In this document: piece by piece, positions 19,872 to 29,171 of the stretch
Layout: each line of letters begins with the position of its first letter
Numbering within the stretch: the first letter of the stretch is position 1
Assembly: GCF_020400585.1 (NCBI RefSeq)
Contig: NZ_JAINVF010000002.1
Location: forward strand, 1 to 64,000
Source of the DNA: Streptomyces sp. NK08204
GTDB taxonomy: Bacteria; Actinomycetota; Actinomycetes; Streptomycetales; Streptomycetaceae
Length of the DNA: 64,000 nt
Reading direction: 5' to 3'
Program-made: the position numbers and the translations under genes
The notes under the pieces: generated by a model
Told to the model about the DNA's origin: nothing
The model's database searches: none
The model's input: the letters and a program-made list of their open reading frames with translations, nothing else

Positions 19872-20717
19872 TCAGTCAATGCGGCGGGGATACCGCTCCC
19901 GCCATCTCTGTGGTGCTCCCATCGCGGGAGCCGGGCCCGCCTGGCAGGCCGGGCACCAGTAGGTGGGGCGGTCCTGGGAGCCGTCTCCCTGGTCGGCCAC
20001 CCGGACGGAGGTGCCACAGCGCAGGCAGGGGCGGGGTGCGCGGCCGTAGACGAACAGGTCGTGGCCGCGCAGGCCCGTCGTCTGCCGGACCGGGCGGTCG
20101 CGGTTGGTCTCCAGCAGTTTCCGGGCGAGGGCCGGCAATTTCCGGGCACGGTCCGCGGGCAGTGCGCCGACCGGCAGCCAGGGCGTCACGCCGAGAAGGA
20201 AGCACAGCTCGCTCTTGTAGACATTGCCGACGCCGGCCAGGTTGCGCTGGTCGAGCAGGGCCTCGCCGAGCGGGCGGACGGGGTCCGCGAGGAGGTTGGC
20301 CAGGGCGCGGTCGGGGTCCCAGTCCGGGCCGAGCAGGTCGGGGCCGAGATGGCCGACGGCACCCTCCTCCTCCGCGGTGCGCAGCAGCTCCAGCAGCTGA
20401 AGGCGGTAGCCGACGGCCGCGCGGTCGGCGGTGCCGAGGATCACGCGGATCTGGTGCGCCGGCCCGCCGCGCCAACGCTCGCCCGCGCCGTACACCTTCC
20501 ACGACCCCTCCATCCGCAGGTGCGTGTGCAGCGTCAGGCCGCCCTCGAAGCGGGTGAGCAGGTGTTTACCGCGCGGCACCGTGTTCAGCACGGCCCGGCC
20601 GGTGAGGTCGACCGTCGCGTACTGCGGCACCCGGAAGTCGCTGCGGGTCAGCGACTTGCCCGCGAGGGCCTCGTGCAGCCGCCGCGCGGCCTGCCAGACC
20701 GTGTCACCTTCGGGCAT
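19872..20717 (-). CDS. nei: Fpg/Nei-family DNA glycosylase (endonuclease VIII-like)
   Basis: 281 residues. The N-terminus MPEGDT supplies the catalytic Pro and Glu of the Nei branch after Met removal. The helix-two-turn-helix region (LLDQRNLAGVGNVYKSE) and C-terminal zinc finger (CLRCG...WCPAC) are complete. The enzyme excises oxidised pyrimidines and cleaves the abasic site. It lies 67 bp downstream of lhr on the same strand, a conserved repair pairing in actinobacteria, and probably shares its transcript. Confidence 0.92.
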   Translation of the reverse strand: MPEGDTVWQAARRLHEALAGKSLTRSDFRVPQYATVDLTGRAVLNTVPRGKHLLTRFEGGLTLHTHLRMEGSWKVYGAGERWRGGPAHQIRVILGTADRAAVGYRLQLLELLRTAEEEGAVGHLGPDLLGPDWDPDRALANLLADPVRPLGEALLDQRNLAGVGNVYKSELCFLLGVTPWLPVGALPADRARKLPALARKLLETNRDRPVRQTTGLRGHDLFVYGRAPRPCLRCGTSVRVADQGDGSQDRPTYWCPACQAGPAPAMGAPQRWRERYPRRID

Positions 20718-20784
20718 GCGTCAAGGGTGCCACGTGCGGGTGACGCCCGCGGGGCCCCGGTGGACCGGCCGTGGCGCGCGCTCG

Positions 20785-23700
20785 TCACGGTCTGAGCCGC
20801 AGCCCGCGCGGGGTCGCCACGAAGCCCGCTCCCTCCAGGAGCGTGCCTATCGGCGAGGTCAGCGCCTGGACGCCGTTGATCCGCTCCACGGTGACCGTGC
20901 CGAGGGTGCCCGCCCGGGCGGCGGCTGCCAGGGCCTCCGCTGCCGTACGCAGGCGGAAGTCGTCGGTGACGGCGGTGTCCGGGGCGGCCGGCCAGGCCAG
21001 GAGTGTCTTGCCGCCGCGCTCCATGTACAGCGTGAGTTCGCCCTCCATCAGGACCACGAGCGAGCCCGCCTTGCGGCCCGGCTTGTGCCCCGCCCCGGTC
21101 GGTGGCTCGGGCCAGGGCAGGGCCGCGCCGTAGGCGTTCGCGGGGTCGGCCGCCGCGAGGACGACGGCGCGCGGGTCGGGGGACGAGCCATGGGTGCGGT
21201 GGCCGCCGACACCCCGGTGCGCGCCTGGGCCGTATGAGGAGGCAGCGCCGTAGGAGGAGGCGGCATTGTGGGAGGGGGCCGAGCCGTACGGGGAAGTGGG
21301 GCCGTACGCGGAGGTGGGGCCGGTGCCTCGGGGACCACCGTGGCCCGGGGAGGCGAAGGGGTCGGGGAGATCGCGCGGGGAGACGTGCTCGCCGGGGACG
21401 GTGGGCTGCTCCGGCGGCCAGGTGAAGTCGCCGTCGAGGCCGGGGTGGGCGAAACCGCCGGCGTCGTCGAGGACGCCGGGTGCCGTGTGGCCGTGGAGGC
21501 CGCCGCCGGCCGGTGCGAAGCCGTTTTCCGGGCCGCTCCCGTCGCCGAGGAAGGCCGGAGCAGGCAGGCCCTCGCCGCGGTCGCGGGCGTTGGACACCGC
21601 GCGGAGTCGGTCCACGGCGCCGTCCATCGCGAACTGGGCCGCGCCCAGCCCCTCGACCACGTAACCGCGCCGGGCCTGGCCGCTCTCCTCGAAGGCGGAC
21701 AACACCCGGTACACCGCCGAGAATCCGCCCTCGACACCCTCTGCCGCCACCGCTCCCCGGGTGACCACGCCATGCCGGTCGAGGAGGATGCGGGCCAGCG
21801 CGTGCGCGCGCACGGTGGGGTCCGGCTCGGCCGCGGGCAGCAGCGACCAGCGGCCGGCCACGGTCGGCGGGCCGGTGCGGGAGGTGGCACGGGCGGCGGC
21901 CGTCAGGGAGCCGTAGCGCCCACGCGGCACGGAGCGTTTGGCGCGGTGGGCCGTCGACCCCGCCGTACGGCCGGAGCCCAGCAGCGAACGCATCGGTGCG
22001 AGGGTGTCGTTGGTGAGCCGGCCCGTCCAGGCCAGGTCCCAGAGCGCATCGGCCAGTTGGGGATCGGTGACATCGGGGTGCGTGGTGGCGCGTACCTGAT
22101 CGGCTATCTGACGGAAGAACAGGCCGTAGCCGCCGGAGAGGGCGTCCAGGACGGACTGGTGGAGCGCGGTCTGCTCCAGCGGGTGCGGCGGCGGGAGCAG
22201 CAGCGGTGCGGCGTCCGCCAGATACAGCGACACCCAGCCGTCCTTGCCGGGCAGTGCGCCCGCGCCGGCCCACACCACCTCGCCGGCGGCGGTCAGTTCG
22301 TCGAGCATGGACGGCGTGTAGCCGGCCACGCGGGAGGGCAGGACCAGCTTCTCCAGTGCGGAGGCGGGCACGGACGCCCCCTGCAACTGCTCGATCGCGC
22401 GCACCAGTCCGTCGATGCCGCGCAGACCGTGTCCCTTGCCGATGTGCTGCCACTGCGGCAGGAACTGGGCGAGAGCGGGCGCGGGCACGGGCTCCAGCTC
22501 ATGGCGCAGGGCCGCCAGGGAGCGGCGGCGCAGACGGCGCAGGACGGCCGCGTCGCACCACTCCTGGCCGATGCCCGCGGGATGGAACTCGCCCTGCACG
22601 ACCCGGCCGCCCGCGGCCAGCCGCTGCAGGGCACCCTCGGTGACCGCCACGCCGAGGCCGAAGCGGGCCGCCGCCGTGGCCGACGTGAACGGGCCGTGAG
22701 TGCGGGCATAGCGCGCGAGGAGGTCACCGAGCGGGTCCTTCACCGGTTCGGTGAAGGCCTCGGGGACGCCCACCGGCAGCGCCGTGCCGAGCGCATCGCG
22801 CAGCCGGCCCGCGTCCTCGACGGCCGCCCAGTGGTCGGCGCCGGCGATACGCACCCGGATGGCCCGGCGGGCGGCGGCCAGCTCCCGCGCCCACCGCGGC
22901 TCGGCACCCCGCTCGGCCAGCTCGGTGTCGGTCAGCGGGCCGAGCAGCCGCAGGACGTCGGCGACACCCTCGACGTCCTTGACCCGCCTGTCCTCCGTCA
23001 GCCACTGCAGCTCGCGCTCCAGCTCGGCCAGGACGTCCGCGTCCAGCAGCTCCCGCAGCTCCGCCTGGCCCAGCAGCTCGGCCAGCAGCCGCGAGTCCAG
23101 GGACAGCGCGGCGGCGCGGCGCTCGGCGAGTGGGGAGTCGCCCTCGTACAGGAACTGGGCGACGTAGCCGAAGAGGAGGGAGCGGGCGAACGGCGACGGC
23201 TCCGGCGTGGTGACCTCGACCAGGCGCACCCTGCGGGACTCGATGTCCCCCATCAGCTCCACGAGACCGGGGACGTCGAAGACGTCCTGGAGGCACTCGC
23301 GGACCGCTTCCAGGACGATCGGGAACGAACCGTACTCGCTCGCCACCTGGAGCAGTTGCGCGGCCCGCTGGCGCTGCTGCCACAGCGGGGTGCGCCTGCC
23401 GGGGTTGCGGCGCGGCAGCAGCAGCGCGCGGGCGGCGCACTCGCGGAACCGGGAGGCGAACAGCGCGGAGCCACCGACCTGGTCGGTGACGATCTGGTCG
23501 ACCTCGCCCTTGTCGAAGGCGACGTCCGCCGCGCCCACCGGCGCCTGCTCGCTGTCGGCCGCCGTGCCGAGGGGGCTGCCCGCCTTCATGGGCTCCTGGT
23601 CGAGGAGGTCCAGGCCCATCAGGTCGGCGTCGGGCAGGCGCAGCACGATGCCGTCGTCGGCGTGCATGACCTGCGCGTCCATGCCGTAGCGCTCGGAGAG

Positions 23701-25824
23701 GCGGGCGCCGAGGGCGAGTGCCCAGGGGGCGTGGACCTGGGCGCCGAACGGGGAGTGCACCACGACCCGCCAGTCACCCAGCTCGTCACGGAAGCGCTCG
23801 ACCACGATCGTACGGTCGTCCGGGACATGGCCGCAGGCCTCGCGCTGCTCGTCCACATAAGACAGCACGTTGTCCGCCGCCCACGCGTCCAGACCCGCCG
23901 CGAGCAGACGCAGCCGGGCGTCGTCCCTGGCCAGCGCGCCGACCTCGCGCAGGAACGCACCCACCGCGCGGCCCAGCTCGAGCGGGCGGCCCAGCTGGTC
24001 GCCCTTCCAGAACGGCAACCGGCCCGGCACGCCAGGTGCAGGGGACACCAGGACGCGATCGCGCGTGATGTCCTCGATCCGCCAGGAGCTGGTGCCGAGC
24101 GTGAAGACGTCCCCGACCCGGGACTCGTACACCATCTCCTCGTCCAGCTCGCCGACCCGGCCACCGCCCTTCTTGGGGTCGGAACCGGCGAGGAACACCC
24201 CGAAGAGGCCGCGGTCCGGGATCGTGCCGCCGGAGGTGACGGCGAGGCGCTGGGCGCCCGGCCGGCCGGTGACGGTGCCCGCCACCCGGTCCCACACCAC
24301 GCGCGGACGCAACTCCGCGAACGCGTCGGACGGGTAGCGGCCCGCGAGCATGTCCAGCACCGCCGTGAACGCGGACTCGGGGAGCGCGGCGAAGGGCGCC
24401 GCGCGGCGGACCGTGGCGAGCAGGTCGTCGAACTGCCAGGTGTCCAGTGCCGTCATGGCGACGAGCTGCTGCGCGAGCACGTCCAGTGGGTTGGCCGGCA
24501 CCTTCAGGGACTCGATGGAGCCCGAGCGCATCCGCTCGGTGACCACGGCCGCCTGGACCAGGTCACCCCGGTACTTGGGGAAGACGACACCGGTGGACAC
24601 GGCCCCCACCTGGTGCCCCGCGCGGCCCACGCGCTGGAGCCCGGAGGCGACCGAGGGCGGGGACTCGACCTGGACGACCAGGTCGACGGCGCCCATGTCG
24701 ATGCCCAACTCGAGGCTGGAGGTGGCGACCACGGCGGGCAGCCGGCCCGCCTTCAGATCCTCCTCGACCAAGGCGCGCTGCTCCTTGGAGACCGAGCCGT
24801 GGTGCGCACGGGCGATCACCGGGGGTGCGCCCTGGGCGGCGCCCGAGCCGCCCATCAGCTGGGCGGGGGAGTGATGTTCCTGCAGCGTCTCGCCGGTCGC
24901 GCGTTCGTAGGCGATCTCGTTGAGCCGGTTGCACAGCCGCTCCGCGAGGCGCCGGGAGTTGGCGAACACGATCGTGGAGCGGTGCGCCTGCACCAGGTCG
25001 GTGATCCGCTCCTCCACATGCGGCCAGATCGACGGCCGCTGCGCGCCCTCGTCGGCCACGGGAGAACCGCCCAGCTCGCCCATGTCCTCGACCGGGACGA
25101 CGACGGACAGGTCGAACTCCTTGCCGGACTCCGGCTGGACGATCTCCACCTTGCGGCGCGGCGAGAGATAGCGGGCGACCTCGTCCACCGGGCGCACGGT
25201 CGCCGACAGGCCGATCCGGCGGGCCGGCCTGGGCAGCAGCTCGTCCAGGCGTTCCAGGGAGAGCGCGAGATGGGCGCCGCGTTTGGTGCCCGCGACCGCG
25301 TGCACCTCGTCCAGGATCACCGTCTCCACGCCCGTCAGCGCGTCACGCGTGGCCGACGTGAGCATCAGGAAGAGCGACTCGGGGGTGGTGATCAGGATGT
25401 CCGGTGGCCGCGTGGACAGGGCACGGCGCTCGGCGGCCGGGGTGTCGCCGGAACGGATTCCGACCCGCACCTCGGGCTCCGGCAGGCCGAGGCGCACGGA
25501 CTCCTGGCGGATGCCGGTCAGCGGGCTGCGCAGGTTGCGCTCGACATCCACCGCGAGGGCCTTCAGCGGGGACACGTACAGCACCCGGCAACGCTTCTTC
25601 GGATCGGCCGGGGGAGGGGTCGAGGCCAGCTGGTCCAGGGCGGCGAGGAACGCAGCCAGCGTCTTGCCCGAGCCGGTCGGGGCCACCACCAGCACGTCCG
25701 AGCCCTCCCGGATGGCCCGCCATGCGCCCGCCTGGGCCGCGGTGGGCGCGGAAAAGGCCCCCGTGAACCAGCCGCGGGTCGCGGGGGAGAAGCCGTCGAG
25801 GGCCCAGTGTGCGGAGCTGACCAT
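20785..25824 (-). CDS. lhr: Large ATP-dependent helicase Lhr
   Basis: About 1679 residues. The superfamily 2 motor is at the N-terminus: Walker A APTGSGKT (about 48-55), VILDEVHAVAGTKRG, LSATVRP, VATSSLELGID and QRVGRAGHQ. The Lhr core winged-helix and C-terminal domains follow. Lhr is a 3'-to-5' translocase that unwinds RNA-DNA and DNA duplexes in repair. The start MVSSAHWALDGFSP has GGATGG upstream; an ATG five codons earlier is possible. Residues about 1427-1560 are a Gly/Pro/Ser/Tyr-rich insert (repeats such as SSYGAASSYGPG) between two conserved C-terminal blocks, which makes the protein longer than usual. It is divergent from the AraC gene. Confidence 0.93.
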   Translation of the reverse strand: MVSSAHWALDGFSPATRGWFTGAFSAPTAAQAGAWRAIREGSDVLVVAPTGSGKTLAAFLAALDQLASTPPPADPKKRCRVLYVSPLKALAVDVERNLRSPLTGIRQESVRLGLPEPEVRVGIRSGDTPAAERRALSTRPPDILITTPESLFLMLTSATRDALTGVETVILDEVHAVAGTKRGAHLALSLERLDELLPRPARRIGLSATVRPVDEVARYLSPRRKVEIVQPESGKEFDLSVVVPVEDMGELGGSPVADEGAQRPSIWPHVEERITDLVQAHRSTIVFANSRRLAERLCNRLNEIAYERATGETLQEHHSPAQLMGGSGAAQGAPPVIARAHHGSVSKEQRALVEEDLKAGRLPAVVATSSLELGIDMGAVDLVVQVESPPSVASGLQRVGRAGHQVGAVSTGVVFPKYRGDLVQAAVVTERMRSGSIESLKVPANPLDVLAQQLVAMTALDTWQFDDLLATVRRAAPFAALPESAFTAVLDMLAGRYPSDAFAELRPRVVWDRVAGTVTGRPGAQRLAVTSGGTIPDRGLFGVFLAGSDPKKGGGRVGELDEEMVYESRVGDVFTLGTSSWRIEDITRDRVLVSPAPGVPGRLPFWKGDQLGRPLELGRAVGAFLREVGALARDDARLRLLAAGLDAWAADNVLSYVDEQREACGHVPDDRTIVVERFRDELGDWRVVVHSPFGAQVHAPWALALGARLSERYGMDAQVMHADDGIVLRLPDADLMGLDLLDQEPMKAGSPLGTAADSEQAPVGAADVAFDKGEVDQIVTDQVGGSALFASRFRECAARALLLPRRNPGRRTPLWQQRQRAAQLLQVASEYGSFPIVLEAVRECLQDVFDVPGLVELMGDIESRRVRLVEVTTPEPSPFARSLLFGYVAQFLYEGDSPLAERRAAALSLDSRLLAELLGQAELRELLDADVLAELERELQWLTEDRRVKDVEGVADVLRLLGPLTDTELAERGAEPRWARELAAARRAIRVRIAGADHWAAVEDAGRLRDALGTALPVGVPEAFTEPVKDPLGDLLARYARTHGPFTSATAAARFGLGVAVTEGALQRLAAGGRVVQGEFHPAGIGQEWCDAAVLRRLRRRSLAALRHELEPVPAPALAQFLPQWQHIGKGHGLRGIDGLVRAIEQLQGASVPASALEKLVLPSRVAGYTPSMLDELTAAGEVVWAGAGALPGKDGWVSLYLADAAPLLLPPPHPLEQTALHQSVLDALSGGYGLFFRQIADQVRATTHPDVTDPQLADALWDLAWTGRLTNDTLAPMRSLLGSGRTAGSTAHRAKRSVPRGRYGSLTAAARATSRTGPPTVAGRWSLLPAAEPDPTVRAHALARILLDRHGVVTRGAVAAEGVEGGFSAVYRVLSAFEESGQARRGYVVEGLGAAQFAMDGAVDRLRAVSNARDRGEGLPAPAFLGDGSGPENGFAPAGGGLHGHTAPGVLDDAGGFAHPGLDGDFTWPPEQPTVPGEHVSPRDLPDPFASPGHGGPRGTGPTSAYGPTSPYGSAPSHNAASSYGAASSYGPGAHRGVGGHRTHGSSPDPRAVVLAAADPANAYGAALPWPEPPTGAGHKPGRKAGSLVVLMEGELTLYMERGGKTLLAWPAAPDTAVTDDFRLRTAAEALAAAARAGTLGTVTVERINGVQALTSPIGTLLEGAGFVATPRGLRLRP

Positions 25825-25948
25825 GCGTCCATCCTGCACCCGGCCACTGACAATCGGTCCGACCTGGGGAAAGGGGGCGGTGCAGGGGCGGGGGCACCCC
25901 GAGGGGCCGACCGGTCACGGTCCGTCGGCGGGGCGGACAATGGACCGT

Positions 25949-26788
25949 ATGGCGGGTTCAGCGGAGCGGGCACGGCACTGGCGGTACGAGGAGCTTCCCG
26001 GGGTCGACCTGCTGCGGGCCCGGTACGTCGGCAAGACCTTCTCCCGGCACACCCATGAGCACTTCGTGATCGCGGCCATCGCCGAAGGCGCCGAGGTCTT
26101 CGCCCACCGCGGCACCGACGTCTTCGCCGGTGCGGGCGCCCTCGCCCTGGTCAACCCGGACACCCCGCACACGGGCCGGGCCGGCGTCCCCGAGGGCTGG
26201 CGGTACGGTGCGCTCTACCCCTCGCCCGAGGTGGTCGGCGCGATAGCCGCCGAGATCACCACCCTGCGCGGCACCCCCGGTTTCGTCAGTCCCGTCCTGG
26301 ACGATCCGTACACCGTCCGCCTGGTCCACCAGGTGCTGCGCGCCGCCGACGAGGGCAACGCGCTGGCCGCGGACACCCTGCTGCGGGTCGCCGTGACCAG
26401 GCTGCTGCGGCTGAACGGGGGCCCGCTGCCGCAGCGGCGGTCACGGACGGCCGGAGCCGTGATCGCCGCACGCGCGCGTGCGGTGCTGCAGGATCGGATG
26501 GCCGCCCCGCCGACCCTCGAGCAACTGGCCGGCGACCTCGGCACCAGCCCCTTCGCGCTACTGCGTGCCTTCCGCGCCGCGTACGGCATGCCGCCGCACA
26601 CCTGGCTGACCGACGCGCGCGTGCGCCGCGCACGATTCCTCCTGGACGGCGGTACGGCCCCGGCGGAAGCTGCCGTCGCGGTCGGCTTCAGCGACCAGCC
26701 CCACCTCACCCGGCACTTCACCAGGATCGTCGGCGTGCCTCCGGGGGCCTATCAGCGCGAGCGCAAGAACGTACAAGACCCGAGGTGA
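25949..26788 (+). CDS. AraC-family transcriptional regulator
   Basis: 279 residues. The N-terminal cupin-like sensing domain has FSRHTHEHFVIAAI and LVNPDTPHTG; the two C-terminal helix-turn-helix motifs are in LEQLAGDLGTSPFALLRAF and AEAAVAVGFSDQPHLTRHF. It precedes azlCD by 22 bp on the same strand, and regulators of this arrangement often control the adjacent amino-acid exporter. The second of two in-frame ATGs was chosen because GACAAT ends 6 nt before it (leaderless type). The first ATG would add three residues. Confidence 0.87.
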   Translation: MAGSAERARHWRYEELPGVDLLRARYVGKTFSRHTHEHFVIAAIAEGAEVFAHRGTDVFAGAGALALVNPDTPHTGRAGVPEGWRYGALYPSPEVVGAIAAEITTLRGTPGFVSPVLDDPYTVRLVHQVLRAADEGNALAADTLLRVAVTRLLRLNGGPLPQRRSRTAGAVIAARARAVLQDRMAAPPTLEQLAGDLGTSPFALLRAFRAAYGMPPHTWLTDARVRRARFLLDGGTAPAEAAVAVGFSDQPHLTRHFTRIVGVPPGAYQRERKNVQDPR

Positions 26789-26798
26789 GCGCCGCCCG

Positions 26799-26804
26799 TA
26801 CGGT
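26799..26804 (+). promoter_or_regulatory. Candidate leaderless promoter -10 of azlC
   Basis: TACGGT lies 6 nt before the GTG start of azlC; there is no Shine-Dalgarno sequence. It would let azlCD be expressed separately from the AraC gene. Confidence 0.45.
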
Positions 26805-26810
26805 CCAGGC

Positions 26811-27632
26811 GTGACACAGCGGACACCCATCACGGACCGGGCAGGCGACGCGGCAGCGGGCAAGCCCGACGCAGCCGTCGTACGCGACGCCCTGGGAGTC
26901 GGAGTCGCCGTCGGGCTCTCCGGGCTCGCGTTCGGGGTGACCTCGGCCGGCAGCGGGCTCGGGCTGCTCCAGACCTGCGCCCTCAGCCTGCTGGTGTTCA
27001 CCGGCGCCTCCCAGTTCGCCCTGGTGGGAGCGCTCGCCGCGGGCGGCAGCCCGTTCACGGCCGCCGCCGGTGCCTTCTTCCTGGGGGTGCGCAACGCGTT
27101 CTACGGGCTGCGTCTGTCCCAGTTGCTCGACGTCCCACGCGCGGTGCGGCCGTTCGCCGCGCAGTGGGTGATCGACGAGACCACGGCGGTCACCCTGGCC
27201 CAGCCCACCCGGCGCGCCGCCAGGATCGGCTTCACCGTGACCGGGCTCAGCCTGTACCTGCTGTGGAACCTCACCACGCTGCTCGGCGTGCTGGGCGCGA
27301 AGGCCATCGGGGACACCGGCGCCTGGGGCCTGGATGCGGCCGGTCCGGCCGTCTTCCTGGCCCTGCTCGCCCCCATGCTCAAGACACCCACCGAGCGCGC
27401 GGTCGCGGGCCTCGCCGTGCTGCTGGGGCTCGGGTCGCTGCCCGTGCTGCCGGCGGGCGTACCGGTCCTGGTGTCGGCCCTGGCGGCCCCGCTCGCGCTG
27501 TACGCCGAGGGCCGCCGCGGCGGTCGTACCCAGCCGGCGGCACAGGGTTCGACGGACCTGACGCACGCGGCGGAAATCACGGATACAGCGGATACGGCGG
27601 ACATCGCGGACGGACGGGAGCAGGGCTGGTGA
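26811..27632 (+). CDS. azlC: AzlC-family branched-chain amino acid exporter subunit
   Basis: 273 residues with several hydrophobic segments. The AzlC signature region is clear: GLAFGVTSAGSGLGLLQT, FTGASQFALVGALAAGG, FFLGVRNAFYGLRLS and QWVIDETTAVTLAQ. With the small AzlD partner it exports branched-chain amino acids or analogues. The C-terminal 40 residues are Thr/Ala/Asp-rich with DTADTADIADG and look like a cytoplasmic tail. The stop overlaps the azlD start (GTGA). Confidence 0.88.
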   Translation: MTQRTPITDRAGDAAAGKPDAAVVRDALGVGVAVGLSGLAFGVTSAGSGLGLLQTCALSLLVFTGASQFALVGALAAGGSPFTAAAGAFFLGVRNAFYGLRLSQLLDVPRAVRPFAAQWVIDETTAVTLAQPTRRAARIGFTVTGLSLYLLWNLTTLLGVLGAKAIGDTGAWGLDAAGPAVFLALLAPMLKTPTERAVAGLAVLLGLGSLPVLPAGVPVLVSALAAPLALYAEGRRGGRTQPAAQGSTDLTHAAEITDTADTADIADGREQGW

Positions 27633-27937
27633 ACACCTGGATCGCGATCGGCGTCACCGCCCTCGGCTGCTACGCCCTCAAGCTCGCCGGACTGCTCGTG
27701 CCCGCCGGCGCCGTGGAACGGCCGCTCGTCCGGCGACTCGCCGCGCTGCTGCCCGTCGCCCTCCTGGCCGCGCTGACGGCCCAGCAGACCTTCGCGCACG
27801 GCCAGAGCCTCGTCCTGGACGCCAGAGCCGCCGGGCTCGGCGCAGCCGCCGTGGCGCTGCTGCTGCGCGCACCGTTCCTGCTGGTCGTCACGGCGGCCGT
27901 GGTGGTCACGGCCGCGGTGCGCGCCCTCGGCGGTTGA
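27629..27937 (+). CDS. azlD: AzlD-family membrane protein, partner of AzlC
   Basis: 102 residues, GTG start overlapping the azlC stop. Typical features are WIAIGVTALGCYALKLAGLLVP, then RLAALLPVALLAALTAQQTF and two further hydrophobic helices. AzlD proteins are required with AzlC for export. Confidence 0.88.
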   Translation: MNTWIAIGVTALGCYALKLAGLLVPAGAVERPLVRRLAALLPVALLAALTAQQTFAHGQSLVLDARAAGLGAAAVALLLRAPFLLVVTAAVVVTAAVRALGG

Positions 27938-27948
27938 GCGCGCCGGGG

Positions 27949-28893
27949 TCAGCCCACGAAGCGGCCGTACTCCCTGAGAGTGCGCAGCGCCTCGATCGTC
28001 ACGATGGGACGCGATTCCAGGGTCGGCGCCGGTGCCCACTGGCGTCGGCGGACGGGCCAGCCGCCGTCATCGCGCTGCTCGGCGGCGAGGAAGTCCAGGG
28101 AGCGCTCCATCTCGTCGTCCGTGAACCACGCGCGAGCGAGCGACCGCGGGCTCTTCGCGAAGTCGTGCGGGAAGTGGTGCTCGCCCGGGGCATAACCGGG
28201 CGCGACCGGCCAGGCGTCGAGGTGCTCGGTGTCCAGGGCCGCGAGCCGCTGCTCGCGCACCAGCCGGCCGAGCCGGTCGGCGGCGGCCTCCGCGCGCGGG
28301 CGGTCGGGAGCGGAGTCCAGGAAGGCCACGGCGGCCTCGACCTCATAGGGGTGGGACTTCTCCAGGCACTCCACGGCCTGCCAGCAGAAGTCGGTGGCTC
28401 GGAACAGCCAGGCGTGCCACACCTCGTTGCGGTGCAGCAGCCCCACGACCGGACCGGTGGCGAGCAGCTCGCTGGGTGGGTCGTCCACGACCGGGACGAA
28501 CGGCGCCGCCGGATGTCCGCGCCGGCCGGGACGGACCATGGGCAGCGCGCCGTCCGGGGCGGAGGCGGAGGTCAGATACCGGCACACGCGCTCCACGCGC
28601 TGTCCGGCGCAGCGTCCGACGGCGTCGAGCACGCGCAGCGCGTGACCGGTGTGCAGGGGCTGGCTCACGGGACCGCGCAGATCGGGCTCCAGCGCGTGAC
28701 CGTACCCGCCGTCCTCGTTGCGGTAGGCGGCCAGCGCGGCCTCCACCGCGTCCGGTGCGCCGTTCAGGAAGTGGTACGCGAAGAGGCGTTGCTCCAGCAC
28801 GCGCGCGGTGAGCCAGACGAACTGTTCGGCGCGGAAGAGCGCAGAGCGCGCCGGGGGCGTGGGGGGTGGTGGGGAAACTCCTGTTTCGGCCAT
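27949..28893 (-). CDS. Terpenoid-cyclase-fold-like protein of unknown function
   Basis: 314 residues. Repeated motifs such as NEDGGYGHALEPDLRG (about 55-75) and AAEQRDDGGWPVRRRQW (near the C-terminus), each followed by a helix, resemble the QxDGGW repeats of squalene/prenyl cyclases and of related alpha/alpha-toroid proteins. I see no DxDD or prenyltransferase active-site motif, so enzymatic function is open. The frame is open upstream, but MAETGVSPPPP is the start nearest the conserved region. It is convergent with azlD (11 bp apart) and divergent from the DUF3046 gene. Confidence 0.65.
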   Translation of the reverse strand: MAETGVSPPPPTPPARSALFRAEQFVWLTARVLEQRLFAYHFLNGAPDAVEAALAAYRNEDGGYGHALEPDLRGPVSQPLHTGHALRVLDAVGRCAGQRVERVCRYLTSASAPDGALPMVRPGRRGHPAAPFVPVVDDPPSELLATGPVVGLLHRNEVWHAWLFRATDFCWQAVECLEKSHPYEVEAAVAFLDSAPDRPRAEAAADRLGRLVREQRLAALDTEHLDAWPVAPGYAPGEHHFPHDFAKSPRSLARAWFTDDEMERSLDFLAAEQRDDGGWPVRRRQWAPAPTLESRPIVTIEALRTLREYGRFVG

Positions 28894-28962
28894 GGGTGAG
28901 ACCGTAGGACGCACGGCGGCCTCGGCGAGCGGGCCCCGGGCGGGTCCCACCCCCAGGGGCGG

Positions 28963-28968
28963 GATACT
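28963..28968 (+). promoter_or_regulatory. Candidate leaderless promoter -10 of the DUF3046 gene
   Basis: GATACT ends 6 nt before the ATG; no ribosome binding site is present. Confidence 0.4.
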
Positions 28969-28974
28969 GAAGTC

Positions 28975-29169
28975 ATGCGGTTGACGGTCTTCTGGCAGCG
29001 GATGGCGGAACACTTCGGTCCGGAGTACGCCGACACCTTCGCGCGCGATCACGTCATGACGGAGCTGGGCGGGCGCACGGTGCACGAGGCCCTGGACGCA
29101 GGCTGGGAGGCCAAGGACGTGTGGCGCGTGGTCTGCTCGGTCATGGACGTGCCGGGGGAGAAGCGCTGA
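28975..29169 (+). CDS. DUF3046 protein
   Basis: 64 residues, MRLTVFWQRMAEHFG to VWRVVCSVMDVPGEKR, a small conserved actinobacterial family of unknown function that often lies near recA. The stop is 2 nt before the next GTG start, so the two genes are translationally linked. Confidence 0.88.
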   Translation: MRLTVFWQRMAEHFGPEYADTFARDHVMTELGGRTVHEALDAGWEAKDVWRVVCSVMDVPGEKR

Positions 29170-29171
29170 CC

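Noticed and set aside
21268..26058. A long open frame (about 1600 codons) on the plus strand opposite lhr
   Set aside because: Typical antisense artefact of high-GC coding sequence; the minus-strand frame encodes complete Lhr motifs.
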